DNA from: Swaminathania salitolerans
GTDB lineage: Bacteria > Pseudomonadota > Alphaproteobacteria > Acetobacterales > Acetobacteraceae
Assembly: GCF_025994315.1 (NCBI RefSeq)
Contig: NZ_BAQE01000005.1
Length of the DNA: 64,000 nucleotides
Reading direction: 5' to 3' (one strand)
The notes under the pieces are model-generated. The model saw only the letters and a list, made by a program, of their open reading frames with translations, had not been told where the DNA came from and did not search any database. Below are positions 24,685-32,641 of the stretch, one piece after another (positions within the stretch are counted from its first letter, which is position 1; each line of letters begins with the position of its first letter). The position numbers were made by a program, and so were the translations under genes.

Positions 24685-26046
24685 TCAGCCCTGTGCGGCA
24701 CCGAGCGGCAGGGAAACCCTCACTCTCAGGCCACGCCCGGGAACGTTGTCGAGCGCAACCTGACCGCCTGCCCGGGCGACCTCTCGCGTGACGATGGCCA
24801 GCCCGAGCCCCATGCCGCCGGTCGCACGCGAACGCGACCCCTCGACGCGGTAGAAGGCGGAGAGAACCTTCTCGAGCTCGGCTTCCGGGATGCCGGGGCC
24901 GTCATCGACGACGGAAATCACCGCGTTGCCGTCCTTCGCCTCGAGCGTGACATGCGCATCGCCCCCGTAATTGCAGGCATTGTCGATGAGGTTGGCAAAG
25001 ACGCGCTTGATGGCAAGCGGACGCACGCGGGCCTGACACCGGTCGGGGCCGGTATAGCTGGTTTCCCTGCCGCGGTCGCTCTGCGAGTCCAGCAGGGTGT
25101 TCAGGATGGCCACGAGATCGACCTGTTTGATGGGCTCCGGATCGAGATCCCCCGCCAGATAGGCGAGCACGCCGGTCACCATGGCCTCCATCTCGGTGAT
25201 GTCGTCCTCGATAGCCGCCTGGGTTTCTGCATCGTCCATGAAACCGGCCCGCAGCCGCAGCCGCGCCAGAGGCGTACGCAGATCGTGAGACACCGCCGCG
25301 AGAATCTCGGTCCGGTCGTTGATGAGGCGCTTGATGCGATCCTGCATCGCATTCAGGGCACGGGCGAGGCCACGGACTTCGCGCGGGCCACGCTCGTCAA
25401 GGACGGTCCATCGCATATCGTCGGATTTGGCGATGCTGTCGGCAACCTGGGCCAGGGCACGCAACGGCGTGGACAGCGATCGCACGATCATCGCGGCAGC
25501 GAGAGCTACCGCCCCGGCCGTGATCGCAGCGGAGGCGAGCCCGCCCGTCATGTGCCGGTGCTTGAGAATGCCCGGCACGCTGAAGGCGAGACGACTGCCA
25601 TCGGCCAGAAGCAGGGTGCCGTGAATGCTCGACGAATCCGCCCGGTCGGCCCAGACCCTGATATCGGCCCGACCCAAATCGCGATCGTTCAGGACCAGAC
25701 TGTCCTCGACATGGCGGAGCCGATGCGGCTGCTCGAGATCGACCGGCTGATTGGCCGGACGCCATGAAACGGTAATGCCGTTATCGGAAAGCAACGCGCC
25801 CAGAAGCCCACGCTGGCTGATCGGCGTGGTCCGCAGGACGCGAAGATCCGTGCTCAGCTCCTCGGCGAGCTGGGTGATACGGGTATCGTCGTCGATATAG
25901 GTCTCGGCCTCCTCGTAGAAGAAGGCGCTGGCCAGGAAGACGAGCACCACCGCCGCGAGAAGAACCATGCTGACCCGCCCGACCAGCCCGACAGGCCACA
26001 GGCGGATCGTCCGCGTATGCGCCTTGCTCCCGATGGTTAACGGCAT
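24685..26046 (-). CDS. EnvZ-type sensor histidine kinase
   Basis: Membrane sensor kinase of 453 residues: transmembrane helix 1 at about 25-43, a periplasmic domain of about 125 residues, transmembrane helix 2 at about 169-188, a HAMP domain, the H-box AAVSHDLRTPLARLRLR with the phospho-acceptor His254, then N, G1 and G2 boxes (DNACNYGG, VVDDGPGIPEAE, GGMGLGLAI). The ATG at 26046 lies 7 nt after the response-regulator stop, so the pair is one operon. The short periplasmic domain and box order resemble EnvZ; the signal is unknown. Confidence 0.93.
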   Translation of the reverse strand: MPLTIGSKAHTRTIRLWPVGLVGRVSMVLLAAVVLVFLASAFFYEEAETYIDDDTRITQLAEELSTDLRVLRTTPISQRGLLGALLSDNGITVSWRPANQPVDLEQPHRLRHVEDSLVLNDRDLGRADIRVWADRADSSSIHGTLLLADGSRLAFSVPGILKHRHMTGGLASAAITAGAVALAAAMIVRSLSTPLRALAQVADSIAKSDDMRWTVLDERGPREVRGLARALNAMQDRIKRLINDRTEILAAVSHDLRTPLARLRLRAGFMDDAETQAAIEDDITEMEAMVTGVLAYLAGDLDPEPIKQVDLVAILNTLLDSQSDRGRETSYTGPDRCQARVRPLAIKRVFANLIDNACNYGGDAHVTLEAKDGNAVISVVDDGPGIPEAELEKVLSAFYRVEGSRSRATGGMGLGLAIVTREVARAGGQVALDNVPGRGLRVRVSLPLGAAQG

Positions 26047-26053
26047 GATATGC

Positions 26054-26833
26054 CTAGACGCGTTCGACTTCGGCGACGAAAATGTAACCGAGACCGCGAA
26101 CGGTCCGGATGAGCGAATCGGCATCCGCGCCGAGCTTGCGACGCAGGCGGCTGACGAGCACGTCGATGCTGCGATCGGACACATCGCCAAGACGCGTACG
26201 GGACAGCTCGAGCAGACGGTCGCGCGCAATCACGCGCTGGGGATTGTCGAGAAAGCTCGTGAGAAGATCGTGCTCGGCCCCGGAGATATCGACCACGGCC
26301 CCCGACGGGTCGGTCAGCTCCCGACGACGGAGGTCGAGCTTCCAGCCTGCAAACAGGATCGTCTCCTTGCGGGAGACTTCGGCCGCAGGGGCGGACTGAC
26401 CGCGGCGCAGGACGGCTCGGACGCGCGCCAGCAGCTCGCGCTGTCCGAACGGCTTGGCGACATAGTCATCGGCGCCGATCTCGAGCCCGAGAACCCGATC
26501 GCGCTCCTCGCCACGGGCAGAGACCATGATGATCGGCGTCTGGGCGAGCGGCAATTCGCCGACATGGTTCGTGCCCTGACCGTTGCGTATCGCACGGCAG
26601 AGCTCGATACCGCTGGTCTTCGGCAGCATGACGTCCATCACCAGCAGATCGACGGGTCCGACTGCGAGGGCATCCCACATCTCATCACCCGAAGCGACGC
26701 TGCGGACGCGGAACCCGTCACCCTGGAGCGCGCGCTGGATCAGGGTGCGCATGCCCGGGTCATCTTCGACTATGAGGATACGGGCAGGCAGGTCAGGCGT
26801 GGTGTTTGCTGTCGTCATCATCCCATCGATCAT
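26054..26833 (-). CDS. OmpR-family response regulator
   Basis: Response regulator of 259 residues. In the receiver domain, the acidic pair is at ILIVEDD, the phospho-acceptor Asp67 in LLVMDVMLP and Lys127 in DDYVAKPF. The winged-helix output domain ends VSRLRRKLGADADSLIRTVRGLGYIF, the OmpR class. Starts at ATG 26833, 26821 or 26818 are all possible; none has a strong ribosome site. It is co-transcribed with the kinase gene. Upstream DNA holds the inverted repeat at 26843-26872. Confidence 0.94.
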   Translation of the reverse strand: MIDGMMTTANTTPDLPARILIVEDDPGMRTLIQRALQGDGFRVRSVASGDEMWDALAVGPVDLLVMDVMLPKTSGIELCRAIRNGQGTNHVGELPLAQTPIIMVSARGEERDRVLGLEIGADDYVAKPFGQRELLARVRAVLRRGQSAPAAEVSRKETILFAGWKLDLRRRELTDPSGAVVDISGAEHDLLTSFLDNPQRVIARDRLLELSRTRLGDVSDRSIDVLVSRLRRKLGADADSLIRTVRGLGYIFVAEVERV

Positions 26834-26842
26834 GCTGTAGTA

Positions 26843-26872
26843 AACCAGATTTGATACAATCTATGTCTGGTT
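26843..26872. promoter_or_regulatory. Inverted repeat upstream of the two-component operon
   Basis: AACCAGA (26843-26849) and TCTGGTT (26866-26872) form a perfect 7-bp inverted repeat with a 16-bp spacer, just upstream of the response-regulator start. A weak minus-strand TTGCTT / TGTATC promoter overlaps it. Could be an autoregulatory site. Confidence 0.3.
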
Positions 26873-26917
26873 GGAAGCAAGAACAACGATTTCAGCAACG
26901 TCCGACGCCAGATTACC

Positions 26918-28174
26918 TCATTTTGATGGTTTCGTTATGAGAAGGGTCCAGAGCTGGGCGAGATCCTGCGAACCGTGATCGCCATGGACGGTCTCGAGGG
27001 TCTTGACGGCGTCGCTCTTGCGCCCGCCATCCATCTCCGCCATGCCGTACTGGAGCTTCGCCCCTTCCGGCGCGGTCGGATGTTTCGCGAGCCCCTCGCG
27101 CATGAGAGCGAGCCCCTCATCCACCTTCCCGTCGAGCACGAGATTATATCCTGCGGTGAGCGACGGCGCCGCATTGGGCATCTTGCGCGCTGCAGCGGCT
27201 TCCTGGGCAAGCTTCGCCCTGGTCTCGGCCACGCGCTTGACCACGAGCGCCTTGAGGCGGGCCTCTCTTGCCGCACCGGCATCCTTGCCGAGGGCGCCGG
27301 AGGCATAGGCCTGGTTCATCAGGTTCAGCCCGAGCTGGGGCAGACCGGCCTGAACCGCGCGCTCGACCATGTCCATGTAGTCGGACGGGTCTTTCAGCAC
27401 GCCCGTCGCCATGCGCAGACGCTCGAGGTTGAACTGGAGGGAATCCGGCATCTGGTTGTCGGCGGCCAGATTATGGATCAGCATCGCCCAGTAATTCGGC
27501 TTCGAATAATATTTGGCCAGAAGCACATAGGCGTGCGTCTCGTTGGCCGTGTCCTTCATCTCGTGATAGCAGGTGGCGAGAAACTGCAGCTGGTTCTCGC
27601 TCGGGACCTTCTTCGCCTTGATCTCGGCGTTGATCTGGTCCTGCTGCACGCGTGCCGCGTTCTTGTAGTCCTTCTGCAGATAATAGGACTGCACGAGCAG
27701 TGCCTGCATCTGCGCATTGGGGCCCGCCGCCTTCAGGTAACGTTCGATCGCGGGGACAGCGCGCGCGTAATCCTTGGCGTTGTAGGCCATGGTCGCATTG
27801 GCCATCATCATCTGATGCTTTGCCGCACCTGGTGTGCGCGGTGAGGCGATCAGCACGTCATAGGCCTTCGACGCAGCCGCGACATCGCCGGATTGTGCCG
27901 CAACGGCCGCGCGCATCTGCGCCACGGTATAGGTCTCGTAATCGGTCTTCCCCGAAACCGCATCGGCCGCGTTGACCGCGCTCATGGCCTTTGCGTAGTT
28001 CTTCGCGCTCAGAGCCGACTGGGCCTGCTGAAGAGGCTTGCCTACCTTGGCGCTGAGTTCGTCGGCCGCATGGGCGGCAGGAAGGACGAACGGCGTCAGA
28101 GCGGGAACGGAGGAGGAGATCGCCAGCAGGGAGCCGGCGACGAGGAGGGCGCGAGGACGACGGGGAAAACGCAC
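26918..28174 (-). CDS. Exported TPR-repeat protein linked to the TonB system
   Basis: Protein of 418 residues with a long signal peptide (cleavage probably near AAHA-A, residue 36) and helical TPR-like repeats through the rest, for example ALSAKNYAKAMSAVNAADAVSGK and MMANATMAYNAKDYARAVPAIERYLKAAGPNAQMQALLVQSYYLQKDYKNAARV. No catalytic domain is visible. It starts directly after the second exbD stop, so it is the last gene of tonB-exbB-exbD-exbD-TPR. A periplasmic scaffold or accessory factor of the TonB machinery is the obvious guess; similar TPR genes sit beside exbBD in other proteobacteria. Confidence 0.82.
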   Translation of the reverse strand: MRFPRRPRALLVAGSLLAISSSVPALTPFVLPAAHAADELSAKVGKPLQQAQSALSAKNYAKAMSAVNAADAVSGKTDYETYTVAQMRAAVAAQSGDVAAASKAYDVLIASPRTPGAAKHQMMMANATMAYNAKDYARAVPAIERYLKAAGPNAQMQALLVQSYYLQKDYKNAARVQQDQINAEIKAKKVPSENQLQFLATCYHEMKDTANETHAYVLLAKYYSKPNYWAMLIHNLAADNQMPDSLQFNLERLRMATGVLKDPSDYMDMVERAVQAGLPQLGLNLMNQAYASGALGKDAGAAREARLKALVVKRVAETRAKLAQEAAAARKMPNAAPSLTAGYNLVLDGKVDEGLALMREGLAKHPTAPEGAKLQYGMAEMDGGRKSDAVKTLETVHGDHGSQDLAQLWTLLITKPSK

Positions 28175-28609
28175 TTATTGTCCTTCCATGAACTGGTCTT
28201 GGCCGACAATGCCGAGCTTCGTGATACCGAGACGCTGCGCGTCGGCAAGCACGTGGGCAACAGTCTTATAATCCGCCAGTCGATTGGGGTGAATATGCAT
28301 CTCGGGCTGATCGGGCATGTTGGCGGCGTTCATGAAACGCGCCTGAAGATCGGCCTCGGAAGAGACGGGCTCGCCATTCCAGCTGATGGAGTTGTCGAAA
28401 TCGACCGCAACGGTCACGACTTTGGGCTGTTCGGTGCTCGGTGGAGGATTGCCCTGCGGCAGATCGAGCGCGACGGAATGGGTCTGCAACGGAATTGTGA
28501 TGATCAGCATGATCAGCAGCACGAGCATGACGTCGATCAGGGGCGTCGTGTTGATATCGACGATGCCCTCGTCTTCATGCGTGCTGTCGGATCCGACGCT
28601 CATGGCCAT
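28175..28609 (-). CDS. exbD: ExbD/TolR-family proton-channel component (second copy)
   Basis: Protein of 144 residues. A short cytoplasmic head containing VDINTTPLIDVMLVLLIMLIITIP carries the conserved Asp in the single transmembrane helix that takes part in proton flow; a periplasmic domain follows. It is the second of two tandem exbD genes and is separated from the first by 117 nt containing a strong hairpin with a T-run. It runs directly into the TPR gene. Tandem non-identical exbD genes are known in some proteobacteria, where one copy can be dispensable for iron uptake. Confidence 0.92.
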   Translation of the reverse strand: MAMSVGSDSTHEDEGIVDINTTPLIDVMLVLLIMLIITIPLQTHSVALDLPQGNPPPSTEQPKVVTVAVDFDNSISWNGEPVSSEADLQARFMNAANMPDQPEMHIHPNRLADYKTVAHVLADAQRLGITKLGIVGQDQFMEGQ

Positions 28610-28656
28610 GAGAGAACTCTCCAGCAGGCGGAAGGCCGGCGCGTGCCGGCATCCGG

Positions 28657-28704
28657 AAAAAAGGAGCCGGAGCCTCCTGCCGTCACGTGGCGGCAGGAGG
28701 CTCC
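28657..28704 (-). terminator. Terminator-like hairpin between the two exbD genes
   Basis: Perfect 14-bp stem, arms 28669-28682 and 28691-28704, with an 8-nt loop. In the minus-strand transcript it is followed after a few bases by six U residues (28662-28657). This has the form of an intrinsic terminator and lies inside what is otherwise an operon, so it may lower expression of the downstream exbD copy and TPR gene. Confidence 0.8.
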
Positions 28705-28726
28705 TCGACTGGAATCCTGACCGGGA

Positions 28727-29149
28727 TCAGGAGTGGGGCTGCTCGGTGATGAAATCGATGCGATAAATGCCAGCTTCCTGACATGTCGCAACGATCTTGC
28801 CGACCGCCTCGTACCGGGCCTTGCCGTCACCCCGGATCTGGATCTGGGGCTGAGGCTTGATGACTGCGATCTTCTCGAGACGATCGAGCAGATCCTGGTG
28901 ACCGCGCAACGGAATCTCGTTCCAGTATGCCTGACCGTTCGCCGTGACCGCCAGGACGACATTGCCTGGCTTGGTCTGGGTCGGCTGGTTGGCATCGCGC
29001 GGCAGCTGCACCTTCACGGTATGCGTCGCAACCGGGATGGTGATCAGGAAGATGATGAGGAGAACAAGCATCACGTCGACGAGCGGCGTCGTGTTGATCG
29101 CCGAGACGACTTCGTCCTCTTCACCACCCCCACCGACGTTCATTGCCAT
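28727..29149 (-). CDS. exbD: ExbD/TolR-family proton-channel component (first copy)
   Basis: Protein of 140 residues with the same layout as its neighbour: EEDEVVSAINTTPLVDVMLVLLIIFLITIPVATHTVKVQLP (Asp in the transmembrane helix), then a small periplasmic domain ending in CQEAGIYRIDFITEQPHS. It begins 2 nt after the exbB stop, so exbB-exbD coupling is tight. Together with ExbB it uses proton motive force to energise TonB. Confidence 0.94.
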   Translation of the reverse strand: MAMNVGGGGEEDEVVSAINTTPLVDVMLVLLIIFLITIPVATHTVKVQLPRDANQPTQTKPGNVVLAVTANGQAYWNEIPLRGHQDLLDRLEKIAVIKPQPQIQIRGDGKARYEAVGKIVATCQEAGIYRIDFITEQPHS

Positions 29150-29151
29150 GA

Positions 29152-30225
29152 TCAGGCAACTCGCGAGCTGGTGGTCGTGGTCGTCGGGCTGTTGTCGGGC
29201 GTCACGGTCGGCGCGACACCATGGCGGAAGCCACCCAGAAGGACCGACTGGACGTCTGCCGCAAAGTTGCGCACGCGATCCATCGCGCCCTTGTTGCGGC
29301 GGACCAGCAGGTTGTAGCCGAGCACGGCCGGAACGGCGGTGGCGAGACCGATAGCCGTCATGATGAGCGACTCACCGACCGGACCGGCAACCTTGTCGAT
29401 CGATGCCTGGCCGGCAATGCCGATGGCCGTCAGAGCGTGATAGATACCCCAGACGGTGCCGAACAGACCGACGAACGGCGAGGTCGAACCCACGGTGCCG
29501 AGGAAGGCAAGACCGCCCTGCAGACGCGTGTTGATGGTGTCGACCGAACGCTGAACGGACATGGCGGTCCAGCTGTGCAGGTCGATCGAATCGCGCATCG
29601 ATCCTTCATGATGCTCGGCAGCGACGATGCCCGTCTCGGCAATATAGCGGAACGGCGAGGCAGGCTTCAGCGCAGCCGCACCTTCCTGCACCGTCGGCTT
29701 CGTCCAGAACTCGCGAGCGGCTTCCTTGGAGGCAGCAAAGACCTTGGACTGCTCGAGGAACTTGGTGACCATGATGATCCAGGTACCGGCGGACATGATC
29801 ACCATGATCAGCAGAACGCCGCGCGCGATCGCATCGCCGTTCGACCAGAGCGCGCTCAGGCCATACGGGTTTTCCTGTGACTTGGTCGCAGGCGCTGCAT
29901 CGGCGGCAGGCGCGGCAGCCTCGCCCTGATCGGCCGCGGGAGCCGCCGCGTCAGGGGCAGCTGCATCGGGAGCTGCGGGCGCTGCCGCATCCGGGCCGGC
30001 CGGCGCAGAGGCATCGGGGGCGGCTGCGTCGGGGGCAGCTGCATTCGGGGCGGCGGCATCCGGGGCCGGAGCGGCCGCGTCAGGAGCAGGGGCATCCGGT
30101 GCGGGCTGCGTAGCCTGCGCTTCCTGGGCAAGAGCAACGGTCGGCACGACCACACCTTGCGCCACGGCAAGCGTGACTGCCAGGGCCGGGGCGGCGAGAG
30201 CGGGAAGGCGGAACAGTCTCGTCAT
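29152..30225 (-). CDS. exbB: ExbB-type proton channel with Ala/Pro-rich N-terminal extension
   Basis: MotA/TolQ/ExbB family, inner membrane. The 357 residues comprise a signal-peptide-like start (MTRLFRLPALAAPALAVTLA), a low-complexity Ala-Pro-Asp stretch at about 41-115, transmembrane 1 near 133-156, and the C-terminal proton-channel domain with GGLAFLGTVGSTSPFVGLFGTVWGIYHALTAIG and GPVGESLIMTAIGLATAVPAVLGYNLLVRRNK. The start was set at ATG 30225 with GGAG just upstream; the frame stays open to 30609 but that part is not conserved. The exported extension is longer than in E. coli ExbB. Confidence 0.93.
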   Translation of the reverse strand: MTRLFRLPALAAPALAVTLAVAQGVVVPTVALAQEAQATQPAPDAPAPDAAAPAPDAAAPNAAAPDAAAPDASAPAGPDAAAPAAPDAAAPDAAAPAADQGEAAAPAADAAPATKSQENPYGLSALWSNGDAIARGVLLIMVIMSAGTWIIMVTKFLEQSKVFAASKEAAREFWTKPTVQEGAAALKPASPFRYIAETGIVAAEHHEGSMRDSIDLHSWTAMSVQRSVDTINTRLQGGLAFLGTVGSTSPFVGLFGTVWGIYHALTAIGIAGQASIDKVAGPVGESLIMTAIGLATAVPAVLGYNLLVRRNKGAMDRVRNFAADVQSVLLGGFRHGVAPTVTPDNSPTTTTTSSRVA

Positions 30226-30436
30226 TAACTCCAAATCCTCTGAAAAAGAGCCCCTCGAAACGTAACAGGACTCTGGCAGTACCGCCCCGCTTGCGGGCGA
30301 GGTCGGCTTGGTTTTCGGTCTCGTCGCGATCGTACAGACTGCCTGCCTGACGATCGCAACCGGGAAGACCGCCTTCCGGCGGAGCCTCCCCTCTTGTCTG
30401 GTTCCCCCCCTCCCGGAAGAGGAGCGGAGACTCACA

Positions 30437-31096
<660 letters not shown>

Positions 31097-31480
31097 CGGT
31101 TGTGTCACTCCAAACCCTCTGTCCTGTGCCCCACCCCTCTCATGGAGAGGAGGCGGACCGACTTGAAATATTCGCAACCGCCCCATGCGACTTGCGTTCC
31201 GGTCAGGCGTCAGTCTGGCCGACACATCCCGAAATGTTTACCATGCTCCCAATGCATGGCACCCGTGCAAATTGGGCAAAGGTAGGGCATCTCTGTCAAG
31301 TCAGTTTCGTTTCAACTCTGCCGTTTTCAGGGGGGAGCAACACTGCGTCCCGTCGCACGGCACCGTCGCCCACACTGAAACGGAACATTAATTCACTGCA
31401 AGAGTAATATTTGTGAAAGCGGCAAAAACCCTCCTCGCCGCGCTGCGGGAGGAGGGAAAACAGGTAACGATCTCCGTCGC
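31097..31480. other. Intergenic region upstream of tonB, including the prfB terminator
   Basis: About 384 bases without a gene. It holds the prfB terminator (31424-31456), an inverted repeat CCATGC-N7-GCATGG at 31241-31259 and the presumed tonB promoter. No canonical Fur, Irr or RirA site could be recognised by eye. Confidence 0.5.
31424..31456 (-). terminator. Intrinsic terminator after prfB
   Basis: Arms CCCTCCTC (31429-31436) and GAGGAGGG (31449-31456) form a GC-rich 8-bp stem with a 12-nt loop; in the minus-strand transcript it is followed by five U residues (31428-31424). It lies 25 nt after the prfB stop. Confidence 0.88.
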
Positions 31481-32612
31481 TTACTGAGCCGTGGCGCTGG
31501 CCTCCGACCGCGTCGCCCCCACACGCTGGGCCAGGGCCGCAGACATGAACTCATCCAGGGCACCATCGAGAACCGCATCGGGGTTGCCCTTCTCGACGCC
31601 GGTCCGCAGATCCTTGACCAACTGATACGGTGCCAGAACGTATGAACGGATCTGATGCCCCCAGCCGATATCGGTTTTCGCCGCCTCGGTCTGCGCGGCA
31701 GCCGCCTCGCGTTTCTGGAGCTCCGCCTCGTACAGCCGCGCCTTGAGCATCTGCATCGCAGTCGCGCGGTTCCGGTGCTGGGACCGGTCGGTCTGGCAGG
31801 CCACGACGATCCCGGTCGGGATATGCGTGATGCGAATCGCCGAATCGGTCTTGTTGACGTGCTGACCGCCCGCGCCGGAAGCCCGGAACGTATCGACCTT
31901 CAGATCGCCGTCATTGACCTCGATCTCGATCGTGTCGTCCACGACCGGATAGACCCAGACGGAAGCGAAAGAGGTCTGACGCCGTGCCGCCGCATCGAAA
32001 GGCGAGATACGCACCAGACGATGCACCCCCGCCTCGGTCTTGAGCCAGCCATAGGCGTTCGCCCCGCTGACGAGAAGCGTCGCGGACTTGATGCCCGCCT
32101 GCTCTCCTTCGCTGGTCTCCATCATCGTGACCTTGTAGCCGCGCTGCTCGGCCCAGCGCGTGTACATCCGCAGCAGCATCTCGGCCCAGTCCTGAGCCTC
32201 GGTCCCGCCAGCGCCCGCATTGACCTCGATATAGCAGTCATTGCTGTCGGCCTCACCCGAGAGCAGGCTCTCGATCTGGCGCGCATGAGCCTGCTCGGCC
32301 AGCTTCCTGAGTGTCGCGACGATCTCGGCAATGGTGTCCTGATCCTGCTCGGCCTCCGCAAGCGCGACGAGCTCGATCATATCGGCAGTATCCTGCTCGA
32401 TCTTCTCGACGCCCTCGATCTGGGTGGCCAGAAGCGTACGCTCGCGCATCAGCTTCTGCGCGGCCTCCGCGTCGTTCCAGAGATCCGGATCCTCTACGCG
32501 GTGATTGAGCTCCGCAAGACGTGTCTGTGCAGCATCCCAGTCAAAGATGCCTCCTCAGCAGTGCCACCGACTGCTTGATCTGCTCCGATAGGGCCTCGGT
32601 TTCGGCCGACAT
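31481..32612 (-). CDS. prfB: Peptide chain release factor 2, expressed by programmed +1 frameshift
   Basis: RF2 recognises UGA and UAA and triggers peptide release. The gene is in two frames: codons 1-23 (MSAETEALSEQIKQSVALLRRHL) start at ATG 32612 and end at an in-frame TGA (32543-32541); after a +1 shift at CTT-TGA-C the frame continues DWDAAQTRLAELNHRVEDPDLWNDAEAAQKLM to the TAA at 31481, 376 residues in all. An internal AGGAGG (32555-32550) lies one codon before CTT, as in E. coli. The GGQ peptidyl-release motif is in GAGGQHVNKTDSAIRITHIPTG. Both halves are intact, so this is autoregulation, not a sequencing error. Confidence 0.97.
32540..32555 (-). promoter_or_regulatory. prfB programmed frameshift site
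   Basis: Minus-strand order: AGGAGG, CAT, CTT, TGA, C. The Shine-Dalgarno-like element, slippery CTT and poorly terminating TGA-C context match the classical RF2 autoregulatory signal, in which low RF2 favours the +1 shift. Confidence 0.95.
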
Positions 32613-32641
32613 GTTTCATGCTCCTGCGTGTTCGTTGCGTC

